The notes under the pieces were generated by a model. That model ran no database searches. It saw only the letters and a program-made list of their open reading frames with translations, and had not been told where the DNA came from. The position numbers were made by a program, and so were the translations under genes. From positions 17,055,383 to 17,119,382 of the forward strand of contig NC_092808.1 in assembly GCF_040954645.1 (NCBI RefSeq): a DNA stretch of 64,000 bases, written 5' to 3'. Of the stretch, positions 11,712-23,422 are shown one piece after another. Each line of letters opens with the position of its first letter. Position 1 is the stretch's first letter. This DNA is from Diabrotica undecimpunctata. Taxonomy: Eukaryota > Arthropoda > Insecta > Coleoptera > Chrysomelidae.

Positions 11712-12080
11712 GTCCCCCCTATACTTGTTTCACTTTCCAACGTTAAAATTAGTGTGGGGTCCACGGCCACCCTCTGTGGCTACGCCTATGTAATAAGGAC
11801 AATTTTCTAACGGGCTGCATACAAAATTTATTGTAAAAGTGTATTATTTGAAAAAATATTTACATAGATTAGATAATAGATATTCCCTGTCACTTTTAAA
11901 TATAAAAAAGAAAATAGAAAAATAATAACGAATATGAAATACATCAACTTGTATATTATGTATAGATAAAGGGAAAATCTTCAAAATTTTTACGTTTATA
12001 TCTTTGGTGTTTTCGCTTCGTATACAGATAAACAAATTATTAAATAAATACTTTTTAAATGACAAGCTCTATAATGATTT

Positions 12081-12345
12081 TTAAGTAGGACCTCCATAGC
12101 TGTTGTTGGTGTGCCCCTCAGAGCCCCTGTAATTCCAAGAAAGATTTTTCAAGGAAAAGAAATTTTGCACCTTGTTTAGTCTGATCATGAGAATATAACA
12201 TGCTTGGGTGTAGACTCCACGATTTTTCCATGAGTACGTCTGGCTACCCTTAACGTAGTCACCGCTCTCTTGGTTATTCGTTCCATATGCATGCTGATTC
12301 CAAGTAAGCTTTAAGTCTAATATCACTCCAAGGTACTTTAGTCCA
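12081..12345 (-). mobile_element. Jockey/I-type LINE fragment
   Basis: The minus strand reads V-I-L-D-L-K-L-T-W-N-Q-H-A, the post-RT motif of jockey/I-type ORF2 (usually L-G-V-x-L-D-x-K-L-T-W), then a region with frameshifts. Only about 80 codons remain. Confidence 0.5.
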
Positions 12346-12729
12346 CTCTACACTCCATTTTCCAGAAATATTTTTCTGTGAATCATTTTATAAAGGACGG
12401 CGAATTATGCAAAGATATACCTAGGTATTTTCAAATAGTTTATCCGTTACTAGTAGTTGTTATCCTTCACATACTGGTATCGCTAGTAGGTATTGTCCCG
12501 CTATTGTACTAAATATTGTAGGTAGCGATACCGTTCTGTTAAGCGAGTTAAGTGTCTTTCTGACGTTCCTTAAGTTGATATTATGCTGTTTAATTATTTA
12601 TATTCTTCGCACTTTTTTACCGTCTTAATTGTAGGTCCCTGTCCTCTTGTTCTTTTCCTATTCTTCCGTTTTTTGTATGTTTATATTCATACCGCAAAGT
12701 TTGAGTCTGCTTTATAAAGAGAGATTGAT
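12346..12729. other. No gene recognised
   Basis: AT-rich, possibly decayed LINE on the minus strand around 12590-12700. No motif is secure. Confidence 0.4.
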
Positions 12730-12945
12730 TAGAATTAAATAATATAAAGTAATTACTATTTAAATGGGAATAAGCCACAATTAACGGTTAAAGTACGTTA
12801 TTGACGTTTCAATTTCCACTTGGAAATCGTTCTCAAAATTTTTGTTTGTATTTTGAGAACGATTTCTAAGTGGAAATTGAAACGTCAATAAATTACTTTA
12901 AAATGCCACAAGAAAATAACTTCAGAACAAAAATAATATAAAATA
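12730..12945. repeat. Fold-back repeat family P, copy 1
   Basis: Shares with 14360-14575 the unit AATGGGAATAAGCCACAATT ... GACGTTTCAATTTCCACTT, then an inverted return and a tail AAATGCCACAAGAAAATA. Here the return arm is shorter and the centre reads GTTCTCAAAA...TTTTGAGAAC. A third, diverged copy lies at 51835-51975. Probably a non-autonomous fold-back DNA element. Confidence 0.75.
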
Positions 12946-13383
12946 TTACTAATAACTCCTTGATTCCTCTTTTCAGTTGTATATATATTTCCGCCATTTT
13001 CTCAGCTGTGCAGGACATGATGTTAATGTCATTGGCACAGGCCGCAAGCTGTATCTCTGTGAAAACTAGGTTAGACTATGTTGGAGCTGTCCCATCAGCT
13101 TCCCTTTAGCCTTTTACTATTTAAAGCTTATAGCAAGTTCATTCTGTATGCAAACTATTGCTGTTGTTTGTATTGCAAACTATTTGAGTTAGAACTCTTT
13201 GAAAGTAGGGTGTATACCTTCATCGTTTCTACACCGGATTTGCACTTCTTAAATTTCGGGGTATCTATGTGTCCCTATTTTAAAGGTTCGTGTTGGTAGC
13301 ATTTTATTAACAGCCCAATTACATTTTTGACGTACAAAAACGATTATTCTTGTATTATTGAATCTTGAATTGTCGCTTATCCT

Positions 13384-13545
13384 CTTATAGGTTGTGAGAC
13401 ATGGACATTAAAAACCACAATGCTTAACAAATTAGAAACATTGGAATTGTGGTGCTATCGACGAATCCTAAACATTCTAGTAATGCTAGAAATTGTAAAC
13501 ATGTTGACAGTCATCGTATAAATATGGACTCGGCGCCTAAAGAAG
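13384..13545 (+). mobile_element. RTE-like LINE 3' fragment
   Basis: The plus strand reads YPLIGCETWTLKTTMLNKLE, then T-L-E-L-W-C-Y-R-R-I-L-N-I, the C-terminal core of RTE-like ORFs seen elsewhere in this window. It ends at a short AAGAAGAAG tail near 13540. Confidence 0.6.
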
Positions 13546-14359
13546 AAGTATATTTTAACCAATTTTCATTTTAGTCGCTATTGATCTACGTGTTAATGGA
13601 AAAGAACTTTTTAATATCGTTTGTCAGTTTCCCTTGAGGCTTTACCTGTTAGGGATGGCACACACCTTATACATTTGAAATTATAATTTATACACGCAAA
13701 TAAAAACTGATAATTCCCAATGCAATGTCATAGACCAGTGGCGAAGAATTTTAAAGTCATTTGAATTTTTATATTCAGATGTAATGTTAATAAACCAATA
13801 ATGCGAGTACCTACATAACCTGTTCTAGTGTAAAAAAATTGTATACAATGGTCGTCTAGAAAGTAAAGAATGTTTTGGATTATAAAATTAAAAACAAAAG
13901 ATATCAACACAAAATTTTATTTACAAAGTAACAGTACCTTAGGCTATTTTCCAATGTAATAATTACCTTAGTCGCAATAGGATTCTGAACTTATTGTTTA
14001 ACTCCTAGGCATAAACTCTACGTGAATTAAACCCTTCACTTTTGACGGGATTTTCAATGGGCGCCGCCATTTCAAAATGTTTATAACTGGGAACGAGACT
14101 TGGCTCACATTGATGCGACAGACAGAGGTAACTAGCGCGCACGAACTTTACATTTATGTTTATTTAGACCTTTAAATATAACAAACAGAATTGTTAGTTT
14201 GGTATTAATAGCGACAAAAATCAGTATTCAGTGAACTGGTCAACAAAATAGGTAGCAACGCCTAATTTTACCCCTATGAAATTAATTTTTTGCCAAAAGA
14301 AAAATCATTTGACTGAGTCCAATACGGTAAACTTTTACACGTACTAAGAAACATAAACC
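13546..14359. other. No gene recognised
   Basis: AT-rich. Bases 14035-14150 are slightly GC-richer (GGGCGCCGCC at 14059), without an open frame or terminus. Confidence 0.4.
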
Positions 14360-14575
14360 TTGATTTAATTACTATTTAAATGGGAATAAGCCACAATTAA
14401 AGGTTAAAATACGTTTATTGACGTTTCAATTTCCACTTCGGAAATTTCCGAAGTGGAAATTGAAACGTCAATAAACGTACTTTAACCTTTAATTGTGGCT
14501 TATTCCCATTTAGATAGTAATTAATTTAAAATGCCACAAGAAAATAGCTTCAGAACAATATTAATAAACCTTGAT
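14360..14575. repeat. Fold-back repeat family P, copy 2 (near-perfect 160-bp palindrome)
   Basis: Bases from about 14363 to 14523 read almost the same on both strands, centred near 14443 (CCACTTCGGAAA|TTTCCGAAGTGG). The tail TTAAAATGCCACAAGAAAAT matches copy 1. A fold-back transposon whose arms nearly touch. Confidence 0.85.
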
Positions 14576-15394
14576 CTTAAGGATATTACGCTAATCAAAA
14601 ATCTGTACTATAATCAAAAAAGTAGTGAAGGTAGACGACAGTGAGACAAAGCAGATAGAAATTTAAAGAGAAGTCATTCAGGGATGTGTACTATCACCAC
14701 AATTGTTTATTGTATACTCACAACTAATATTTCAGGAAGCACTATGGGGAAGAACTGACGGTGTAAGAATTGGAGGGAACATCATTAATAATATATGATT
14801 TGCAGACGATACCGCAATTATGGCAGAAAATATAGAAAACCTACAAGTCGTTTTGGAAAGAATTAACAATGAAAGCAAAAAATAGGACTGGCAATAATAT
14901 AAATAAAACCAAATGTATGGTGATCTCAAAAACTCTTATCGACAACGAACAACTGAAACTGAAAAGTAAACTTAGACCCAGATTAGGAAATAAAAGTCAG
15001 AATAGAAATTGCCCAAAAAGTATTTGTTAAATACAACTCAATTTTCACAAATAGGAAACTAAGTTTGTCCCATTCGATTTCGGTTTTTTGAATGCTATGT
15101 TTGAAACTTAGGACATTAAAATCCCAATCCATAAAAAATGAGAGGCATTCGAAATGTGGCTCTACAGACGTATTCTTAGAATTCCTTAGATGGTTACAAT
15201 TACAAATAAAGAAGTACGCCTTGGACGCAATAGAAAACTTCTGAAGACAGTTAAAATAAGAAAAACATCATAGCTGGGGCACATAGTTCGACACGATAAA
15301 TAATACCTTCTCTTACACGAAATCATGGAAAAATAGATGGAACAAAAAGTGTGCGAAGAAAAAGGAAATCTTAGCTGAGTAATATAAACGATTG
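14576..15394 (+). mobile_element. Decayed RTE-like LINE
   Basis: Plus-strand frames show D-I-T-L-I-K-N-L-Y-Y-N-Q (14580-14625), C-R-R-Y near 14800 where F/Y-A-D-D should be, and N-E-R-H-S-K-C...R-R-I-L-R-I-P near 15150. The order and content are those of an RTE-like RT from palm to C-terminus, with many stops. Confidence 0.6.
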
Positions 15395-16405
15395 TACTAA
15401 CCTCTAATGGACTAATGGACAACGAATCAATAGCAATAATCGCAAAGATATTCAACAACATATACAACTCTGGAGAAATACCAACAAAATGGCTGAAATC
15501 TGAGTTTATTGCACTTCCAAAAAAACCAAGAGCCAAAGAATGCGAAGATTACCGTACTATAAGCCTTATCTCATGAGCCATTTCCTAAAATAATTGTTCC
15601 TAAAGATAATTCATTTGAGAATCTACAAGCTGTGTGAAAGTCAAATTTCCCCCAACCAGTTCGGGTTCACAAATGCTATTGGTACTAGATAGGCTTTGTT
15701 CTCAGTACAAATCTTATTCCAGAGATGCAGAGACGTCAACTGCGACGTATACGCATGTCTGGTTGATTACGACAAAGCGTTTGATTGAGTACATATGCCA
15801 AGATGATGCAAATACTAAAAGAAACAGTAATTAACAACCAAATTCTGAAAATAATTAGAAATCTTTACTGGAATCAGACAGCAAATCTCAGAGTTGAAGG
15901 TGAACACACTGACTATTTGAAAATCATGCGTGGAGTGAGGCAAGGCTGTATTTTGTCTCCTCTAATCTTTAATCTGTACTCTGAAAGAATATTTATCGAA
16001 GCTTTGCACGAAACTGAAAAAGGTATTCTACTAAATGGTTATCGGCTAAACAACATCAGATATGCAGATGACACCATAGTATTTGCGGACAATTTAGAAG
16101 ACCTACAAGTTCTTATGAACAAAATCACGTATTACAGTGAACAATATGGACTCCATATAAACGTTAAGAAGATAAAGCTTATGATAATTAGCAAGAAAAG
16201 GATAACAGATAAGACTGCAGATAAAACTGCTGCAGATAAGATAAAGATTGCCATGATGATCGCCAACATTCGTAACGGATAGGCACATCAAGAAGAAGAA
16301 GTACTAACCTCAACGTAGAATAGATACTTCGCGTTGCGGAAGATAGTGAAGCGTTTAAAGAAGTGATCGTCAACCTTCGTTAGAAGATAGCACGAGAAGA
16401 AGAAA
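15395..16405 (+). mobile_element. RTE-like LINE, RT domain mostly readable
   Basis: Plus strand: I-A-K-I-F-N-N-I-Y-N-S-G-E-I-P (15430), C-E-D-Y-R-T-I-S-L (15540), Q-F-G-F (15655), V-D-Y-D-K-A-F-D followed by a stop (15765). An uninterrupted block at 15785-16230 has GVRQGCILSPLIFNLYSE and N-I-R-Y-A-D-D-T-I-V-F, the catalytic box intact. Repeated A-D-K triplets and a stop follow at 16200-16282. A second frame near 16330-16400 gives E-A-F-K-E-V-I-V-N-L-R and a GAAGAAGAA tail. Non-functional. Confidence 0.85.
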
Positions 16406-16524
16406 TTAAAGTATTTCAACAGTGCATTGAAGACAGTATTGTTAAATGTACATGACGCTATTGTACTGTTTGGAGTTTATATGACCGGAGTTGGAGAAGC
16501 AACCTTTTATAAACTTTTGAAATA

Positions 16525-17760
16525 AAAAAACCAAGTAACTATTACAGAAGTATCGAAAAAGACAAACAACTCGAAGAACAAGCGGGATTTAGGGCCGAAT
16601 GCTCCACTATGGATAATATCTTCACATTAAAAATTGCAATGGAAAAACGAGTGCAGAGAAATAGAGAAACTCATATAGCTTTAATAGATTTGGAAAAAGC
16701 ATATGACAGTGTACCGATCTCCCAACTATGGATAGAAATGGGTAACTTGAAAATAAACCCAATTCTTATTAACGCCACTCAAAAGTATTACGAACAAAAC
16801 TTTGCAAGAATTAAAATGGGACAAGAAATCACCTCTCCTTTTCAAACAACAAAAGGACTAAGACAAGGCTGCTGTCTGTCACCCACCTTATTTAAAATCT
16901 ATTTGGACAGATCCTTAGTGAAATGGGTAAAAAAATGTAGAAACATGGGAATAACGGTGGAAGAAAACAAGCTATATACACTTTTCATTGCGGATGACCA
17001 GGTAGTAATTGCCGAAGACAGCTACGATCTTAGCTATATGATAAGAAAACTACAAGAAGAATATGAGGTGGCAGGTCTAAACATGAATATGACAAAATGT
17101 GAATATCTCTCAGTGGGAACAGATGAAATATGTGACCTAGTCTTGGAAGACGACAAAATCAAAGGCGTGCAATCCTGCAAATATTTGGGGGTCATTTTCA
17201 ACAAGAAGGGAAATAGCGCAGATGAAATCAGGGAAAGAATAAACAAGGGCAGAGCAGCGACCCGTGCCTTAAACTCTCTTCTCTGGCAAAAAACAATTCG
17301 ACGAGAAACCAAAAAACACATTTACGGTAGTATAGTCCAAAGTATTACACTTTACGGTTCGGAAGTATGGGACGTCACCAAAGCTAATAGAAACAAACTT
17401 ATGATAACAGAAATGGATTATCTGAGACGAAGCTGCGGTAGATCGAAACTGGAGAGAGTTAGAAACGAACAAATAAGAAACGAAATGAAAATGGAGAGAA
17501 ATATCAATGATGACATAGAAAGAAAACAATTAATCTGGTTCGGACATGTTAAAAGAATGCCAGAGTACAGATGACCTAGGAGAGTACTGTAATGGATCCC
17601 TCCTGAAAGAAGAAAGAGAGGACGACCACGGAGAAGTTGGCGCAACGATATTGATGAAGCAATGGCGGCAAGAGACTTAGAAGAGGCAACTGCATATGAC
17701 AGAAAAAGATGGAAATTGGGGGCGGAGAAGCGGCGACAGCCGTAATAAATCCGTTATTAT
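16525..17760 (+). mobile_element. LINE with nearly intact reverse transcriptase
   Basis: A 321-codon open stretch (16609-17574) covers the RT palm and thumb: A-L-I-D-L-E-K-A-Y-D-S-V (first catalytic Asp), G-L-R-Q-G-C-C-L-S-P, then F-I-A-D-D-Q-V-V as the catalytic box (usually F-A-D-D, here I-A-D-D), C-K-Y-L-G-V and Y-G-S-E-V-W-D-V. After a TGA the frame continues RPRRSWRNDIDEAMAARDLE, the basic tail of this LINE group. The family differs from the neighbouring RTE-like copies. It is 5'-truncated near 16525, has few stops, and is one of the younger LINEs here. Confidence 0.85.
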
Positions 17761-18508
17761 ATATATCGAAAAGGTAAACAGAAAGAAAATCCAAGCAAAT
17801 ATCTGGGCTCAAATTAAGAGATGTGCTAACACTTATTTCCAAATCGTATATAGTTATATTAAAACATAGCCAAGCAAAAACTTATGTTAAGCATCACTTT
17901 CTACTTATAGTTATTTTAAACATAGTCTCTGTTAAAAAATATAACCAAAGTTTACTAAATAACAAACCGAACTATTGACCTTAAGATTAAAATTCTATCC
18001 ACGGGGTCATAATAACATGTTTATGACTCCCGAAGACAGTTAATTGACGAACATTAACGTAACTAGAAAAATAATAGAATAAACATGTTTATATAAACAG
18101 AACTGCTATATTAACGGAACCACAATAAAAAGAGTGATTAAAGATTTTACGTCCAGTAAAACTGATATTGCGTGCAAAACATTGCTTTACCCTATCAACA
18201 CGTTTTCTTACTTTGCACCACCAAGTAGATTACGGTATACATGTTAAAGTATCCTCAATCCATGAAAAGTATCAATAACACTTATGGACTTTATTGATTC
18301 ACGTTCTTTCAATTGTATGTCTATAATTTCCTCTAAACTGCTAACAGTTTAATTCTGTCACAGTAAACAGTAATTCTCTACTTTTGTTTTCAGATATTTA
18401 ACTTATATTAGTATAAGTCGAGAGACCTCTTTGATAGCAAATTAGGTGAACCGCAAATTCAAAGCCTCTTACTATTAATCTATATATACTATGCAATCTT
18501 TTACTTTC

Positions 18509-18510
<2 letters not shown>
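17761..18510. other. No gene recognised
   Basis: AT-rich sequence, intronic relative to the AIG1-like exons. Nothing recognised. Confidence 0.5.

Positions 18511-18590
<80 letters not shown>
18511..18590. repeat. (TA)n microsatellite
   Basis: Left part of a TA tract apparently split by the insertion at 18598-21337; it continues at 21338-21412. Confidence 0.9.
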
Positions 18591-18597
<7 letters not shown>

Positions 18598-21333
18598 TGT
18601 TATGATATGTAAAATCGAGAAAAATATTGGTTTGTTTAAAAATATTTCAAAGTTCAAAAACATTAAAATAATTCAGATAAGTAGGATAATAAACAACAAA
18701 CATTTCGAAGAAGGAAAGTTATTAAATTCCTGGATTTCCTGTACTAAACAAAATGTAAGCTATACAGAAATTATTTCTTTGTTATACTTGAGTGACCCGC
18801 ATAAGTTTAAGTGAAAGCCAAAGAATTGAACGGGGTTTTTCAAAATACATTAATGCAGTGATTAAAGACAATAGAAGGGATTATAGAAAGAGGTTTTTGT
18901 TAGTTTTTAAGAATTATAGAAAAATATTATTTGTAAATAAGTTTTAGGAAATTTATAATTATAGGTAAAAATTTGTTTGTTATCGAAATGAAAAAATGGG
19001 GGAATTGTGACGAGTTTTGATTGGCGGAGATTGAAAAAGGTGGGATAAGTATGTAGGAAAAAGTTTAGCGAGATTGAGGAGAGAAAAAAGAGGGGGCAGT
19101 TGGTTTTCCAAATTTGTAAGAGGAACGGTGATTGTTCTCTGGCAGTTCCTGAGAAGTAGCAAGCAGTAGTGTTGAATGTTAGTGAGTTTTTGTGGAGTTA
19201 GTGTATCTGACAGAAGCTGGAGCAGCAAAATATTGTAAGTCATATTTTCCTACTTATATTCCAAGAGTCACTGTTCAGGCCAACGAGAGATTCAGTTTAT
19301 CGTAAAGAGAAGATATTCCAAGAGTCATTTTTCACTCGGGCCAACGAGAGATTCAGTTTATCGAGAGGAGAAAGGCTATCATAATTTGAATGATTGTTGC
19401 TTTTGAAGGAGATCATTAAGGACGATATACTTGCAACAATCTGTTGTAAGATTGCTGATTACATAGGGAGCGGTTGAGAGGAGATAATATAGTCTACAAG
19501 GAACAAGGATTTGGACCACTCATCATCAGAGAGAGATATTTTGTTTTCTGAAGTTTTTTCTTTTATTGATAACACAATTTTTACACTTAATTTAGAAAGG
19601 ATATAAATATTTTGATTAGGAGAGTTAGAATAGTTCGGAAATTTGAGATTTCAATTAATATTGTTTGTACCATTAATTTTGATTGTTCACGTACGTAGAA
19701 CAAAATTTTTGAGAATCATTATATGAGATTTGTTTATTGAAAACTTTTGAGTGTGAATTATTTCATTATTTTTATTTCAATATATAGTGTTAGATCATAT
19801 GTGTTTTTTATTATTCCGGTATTCTCTGGACCTTACCTTTCACATGTAATAGCATAGATATTGAAGCACGAATTTAACCCTGAGATAAAAGAATTAAAAA
19901 TTGTGATAGAGTCATAATCATATCATCTAGATAATTTTAATTAATCAAAAAAATTAATTAGCTAATTATTGCTTGGCGCACCAAGACTTTAAATATCACA
20001 ATAATATATATATATTGATATGATTAGTGTTTAAAGAAAATAATTTATAAGTTATATACTAGAGAATTTTATAAAAATATATTTATGTGAGGGCATTTTT
20101 AAGAAATTAGCATATAAAAAGTATTTTTTTAGTAATTATGATGTTGTAGATACATTTAAGTAAGCCATGTGACTAGGCAACCAGATATACATACTCTGAA
20201 GTGACGTTTAAGAATAATTACGAATATAAAGTGGGGTTATAATGATAATATGTTGTTTAAAATATGTAGTTTATTAAATTAGAATGTTAAGTTACTAATT
20301 TAAGTGTATATTCTGATCTGAAAAGCCTAAATGTCAACAAAATTATCAATAGAAAATTAACGAATTCTCCAGAATGCAGAATTTGACCTTTGTTTACGGT
20401 CGAACATTCGGGAATAATAGTTATGTCTGTGGATCACTGTGGATATACTGTTTCCAGAAAATTCAGATATGTATTTAATAGAACAAATGGAACATGATTT
20501 CTTACCAGATGATTCTGGAACATCCAAAAAGATATAAATACCCGGTGATTTGGATTCAAGAGTCAGTCAGAGAGTTTAGTAAGAAAGTCCATTCAGTTAG
20601 TCAATCAGTTATGAGTTTTTTAGTATGAAAATTAGTTAGAGGCAGTCAATCAGTTACAATTGTTCAATATAGTGAGTTAAATCAATATTAAGAAACAGTA
20701 TAAAGAAAATAATATTGAAGATTAAAAATTATGTTATGTATAAATGATGATAATGGAAGAAGTATTAATTGAATATTAAAATTAAATGATATTTTGGTGA
20801 TTGGATATTGATATATTGAAAAGAAGAATAAAAATAAATGCTGTTTGCTGGTTTGCTTGGTGGTTTATAAATGCTGGTGAAGAAAAATATCTTAAATTGG
20901 TGGAAGCTAATAATTGGAAAAAGTAATTTCACAAAAACAAGGATAACCGAAGCTGAGAAGAAGACATTTAAGTGGTGATTATAATCTATATAGTGGAAAA
21001 CAGTTCATTTAGGCATTCAGTGACAGAAAGGTACAAAATTTTGTTAATATAATTTAGTTAGTGTCATAACAATTTCAATTTTGTAGATAGTTTGTTTAAA
21101 TTTTACATTGTCTATAGAATTTAATTAGTTTCATAAGAATTTCAATTTAAAGATAGTTTATTTTAAATTTACATTGGCTAGGTTAGACATATATGTGTGT
21201 TTCATAATAGATATAATAAAGATAATTTAAAAAAGTACTTACAAACTAATTCTTTGAGAACCGCGATAAAAACCCTATATATTATATTATTAAAAATACT
21301 CATTGCTCATCATTCAAACAAACAATACATCAT

Positions 21334-21337
<4 letters not shown>
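18598..21337. mobile_element. 2.74-kb TG...CA element, candidate long solo LTR, inside (TA)n
   Basis: The element starts TGTTATGAT and ends ATCATAACA, a perfect 9-bp terminal inversion of the TG...CA type, with TA repeats abutting both ends. There is no long open frame. Bases 20530-20545 hold GATATAAATACCCGG, a TATA-like box, followed by a repetitive leader rich in AGTCAGTCAG and TTAGTTAG, as in the R region of LTR elements, and AATAAA-like sites near 20828. A TGTGACGAG...AATATCACA segment at 19006-20000, preceded by a purine run GGGGGAA, could be a second, nested LTR, but no target duplication supports it. Because the flanks are TA repeat, the target duplication cannot be read. Confidence 0.45.

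Positions 21338-21412
<75 letters not shown>
21338..21412. repeat. (TA)n microsatellite
   Basis: TA tract between the TG...CA element and the Penelope-like palindrome. Confidence 0.95.
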
Positions 21413-21416
<4 letters not shown>

Positions 21417-21450
21417 GTAGTCCAAAGTTTTTTGACTAGTTTGGAAAAAA

Positions 21451-23358
21451 TATATGTAAATACTTTTTTCTTTTTGGGTGTGGTAGTCAATAAAAAATAG
21501 AGCTTTGCTAAGGCGTACTATTTATTCTGAATCCAAGCTTTCGGTGGTTTTTTGCCACCTTTATCAAGGTCTACAAAGAAAATTACTATGAAGTAACAAA
21601 CTGAATGGTGCCAAAAAGGCTGTAAAAAACTATAAAAAACTTACCCGAATGTAAGATTCGTGGCATAAACAACAACGTTAAATAACATGATAAAACTGAG
21701 GTTGCAACTAAACTTAAAAATGTTACTGTTAAAAAACACTTTAAAAATTACTAAAAACGTTAAAAGTTAAAAACAAAATGTAGGACGACATGTTGAAAAC
21801 AGTCGTCGTTGCAGGCTTGATTTCAGTCACATTTCACGAGCAGAAAGAGAAAGTGAGTGGATAATTATTGTTTAAATAGTTTGGAGAAAATACAAAAAAC
21901 AACTTTGAAAATAACGTCTAACAGAATACTGTTAGTGAATTTTTAGTACTGCCAACTGTATTACCAACTTGAAATTAAGCGGGAAATTAAAAATGTAAAT
22001 TATAACATAAGCAATCGAAAGAAAATAGTATTTAGTAAATAGGTTTAGAAAAAACAACTCAAAACAAAACAAAACTGAATTAGTAATTGCAGTTTGATCG
22101 TAAATATTCAATTAATAATGATATTTCAAAAAAGGAAAGAACCAAAGAAAACTCTGAGATGCAAAATAGCTCAGTCAAAAGTCAATATAAAATTGTAAAT
22201 TTTGCTAAGATTCTGGATCTCAGATCTCTTATTAAGGTTGTTATTATCACTCTTGCTGATATGTACCATCTCTAAGAAAGTTCTCTTGAATTTATTTTTC
22301 TCTCTGGCTAATATTTTTACATTGTTGAAATCTATCTTATGGTCTAGATCGATAGTATGCTCTGCCAAAGCACAAGTAGGTTTGTTTAATCTATCTCCGT
22401 ATTATTTCTCATAAGAGTGATTGTAGATTAAACAAACCTACTTGTGCTTTGGCAGAGCATACTATCGATCTAGACCATAAGATAGATTTCAACAATGTAA
22501 AAATATTAGCCAGAGAGAAAAATAAATTCAAGAGAACTTTCTTAGAGATGGTACATATCAGCAAGAGTGATAATAACAACCTTAATAAGAGATCTGAGAT
22601 CCAGAATCTTAGCAAAATTTACAATTTTATATTGACTTTTGACTGAGCTATTTTGCATCTCAGAGTTTTCTTTGGTTCTTTCCTTTTTTGAAATATCATT
22701 ATTAATTGAATATTTACGATCAAACTGCAATTACTAATTCAGTTTTGTTTTGTTTTGAGTTGTTTTTTCTAAACCTATTTACTAAATACTATTTTCTTTC
22801 GATTGCTTATGTTATAATTTACATTTTTAATTTCCCGCTTAATTTCAAGTTGGTAATACAGTTGGCAGTACTAAAAATTCACTAACAGTATTCTGTTAGA
22901 CGTTATTTTCAAAGTTGTTTTTTGTATTTTCTCCAAACTATTTAAACAATAATTATCCACTCACTTTCTCTTTCTGCTCGTGAAATGTGACTGAAATCAA
23001 GCCTGCAACGACGACTGTTTTCAACATGTCGTCCTACATTTTGTTTTTAACTTTTAACGTTTTTAGTAATTTTTAAAGTGTTTTTTAACAGTAACATTTT
23101 TAAGTTTAGTTGCAACCTCAGTTTTATCATGTTATTTAACGTTGTTGTTTATGCCACGAATCTTACATTCGGGTAAGTTTTTTATAGTTTTTTACAGCCT
23201 TTTTGGCACCATTCAGTTTGTTACTTCATAGTAATTTTCTTTGTAGACCTTGATAAAGGTGGCAAAAAACCACCGAAAGCTTGGATTCAGAATAAATAGT
23301 ACGCCTTAGCAAAGCTCTATTTTTTATTGACTACCACACCCAAAAAGAAAAAAGTATT

Positions 23359-23366
<8 letters not shown>
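21451..23366. repeat. 1.9-kb near-perfect palindrome built from Penelope-like ends
   Basis: Bases 21451-22392 and 22425-23366 are reverse complements over 942 bp with a 32-nt spacer. Position sums stay constant at 44817, so there is no indel between arms. Identical 62-residue frames read from both arms. Each arm runs outward from the centre: a 5'-truncated Penelope-like C-terminal coding end, 3' UTR, a hammerhead-like motif (23250-23279 and its mirror 21538-21567), then TTTGGGTGTGGTAGTC and (TA)n. TA tracts flank both sides. It may be a real head-to-head PLE insertion or an assembly or read-inversion artefact. Confidence 0.9.
22437..22646 (+). pseudogene. Penelope-like element C-terminus (mirrored on minus at 22171-22380)
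   Basis: The plus strand of the right arm reads A-L-A-E-H-T-I-D-L-D-H-K-I-D-F, then ILAREKNKFKRTFLEMVHI and a stop. This A-x-A-E-H...D-H...I-D-F...K-R...L-E pattern is the end of the GIY-YIG endonuclease region and C-terminus of Penelope-like retroelements. The RT domain and GIY-YIG core are absent because the copy begins at the palindrome centre. The left arm carries the exact mirror image. Confidence 0.7.

Positions 23367-23420
<54 letters not shown>
23362..23420. repeat. (TA)n microsatellite
   Basis: TA tract that starts within the last bases of the palindrome's right arm. Confidence 0.95.

Positions 23421-23422
<2 letters not shown>

Noticed and set aside
19006..20000. TGTGACGAG...AATATCACA as a separate LTR after a purine run
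   Set aside because: No target duplication, no gag-pol nearby and no second copy; kept only as a possibility within the larger element.
22087..22275. Four identical small open frames around 22.1-22.7 kb
   Set aside because: They are mirror images across the palindrome; only the PLE C-terminal frame has family support.
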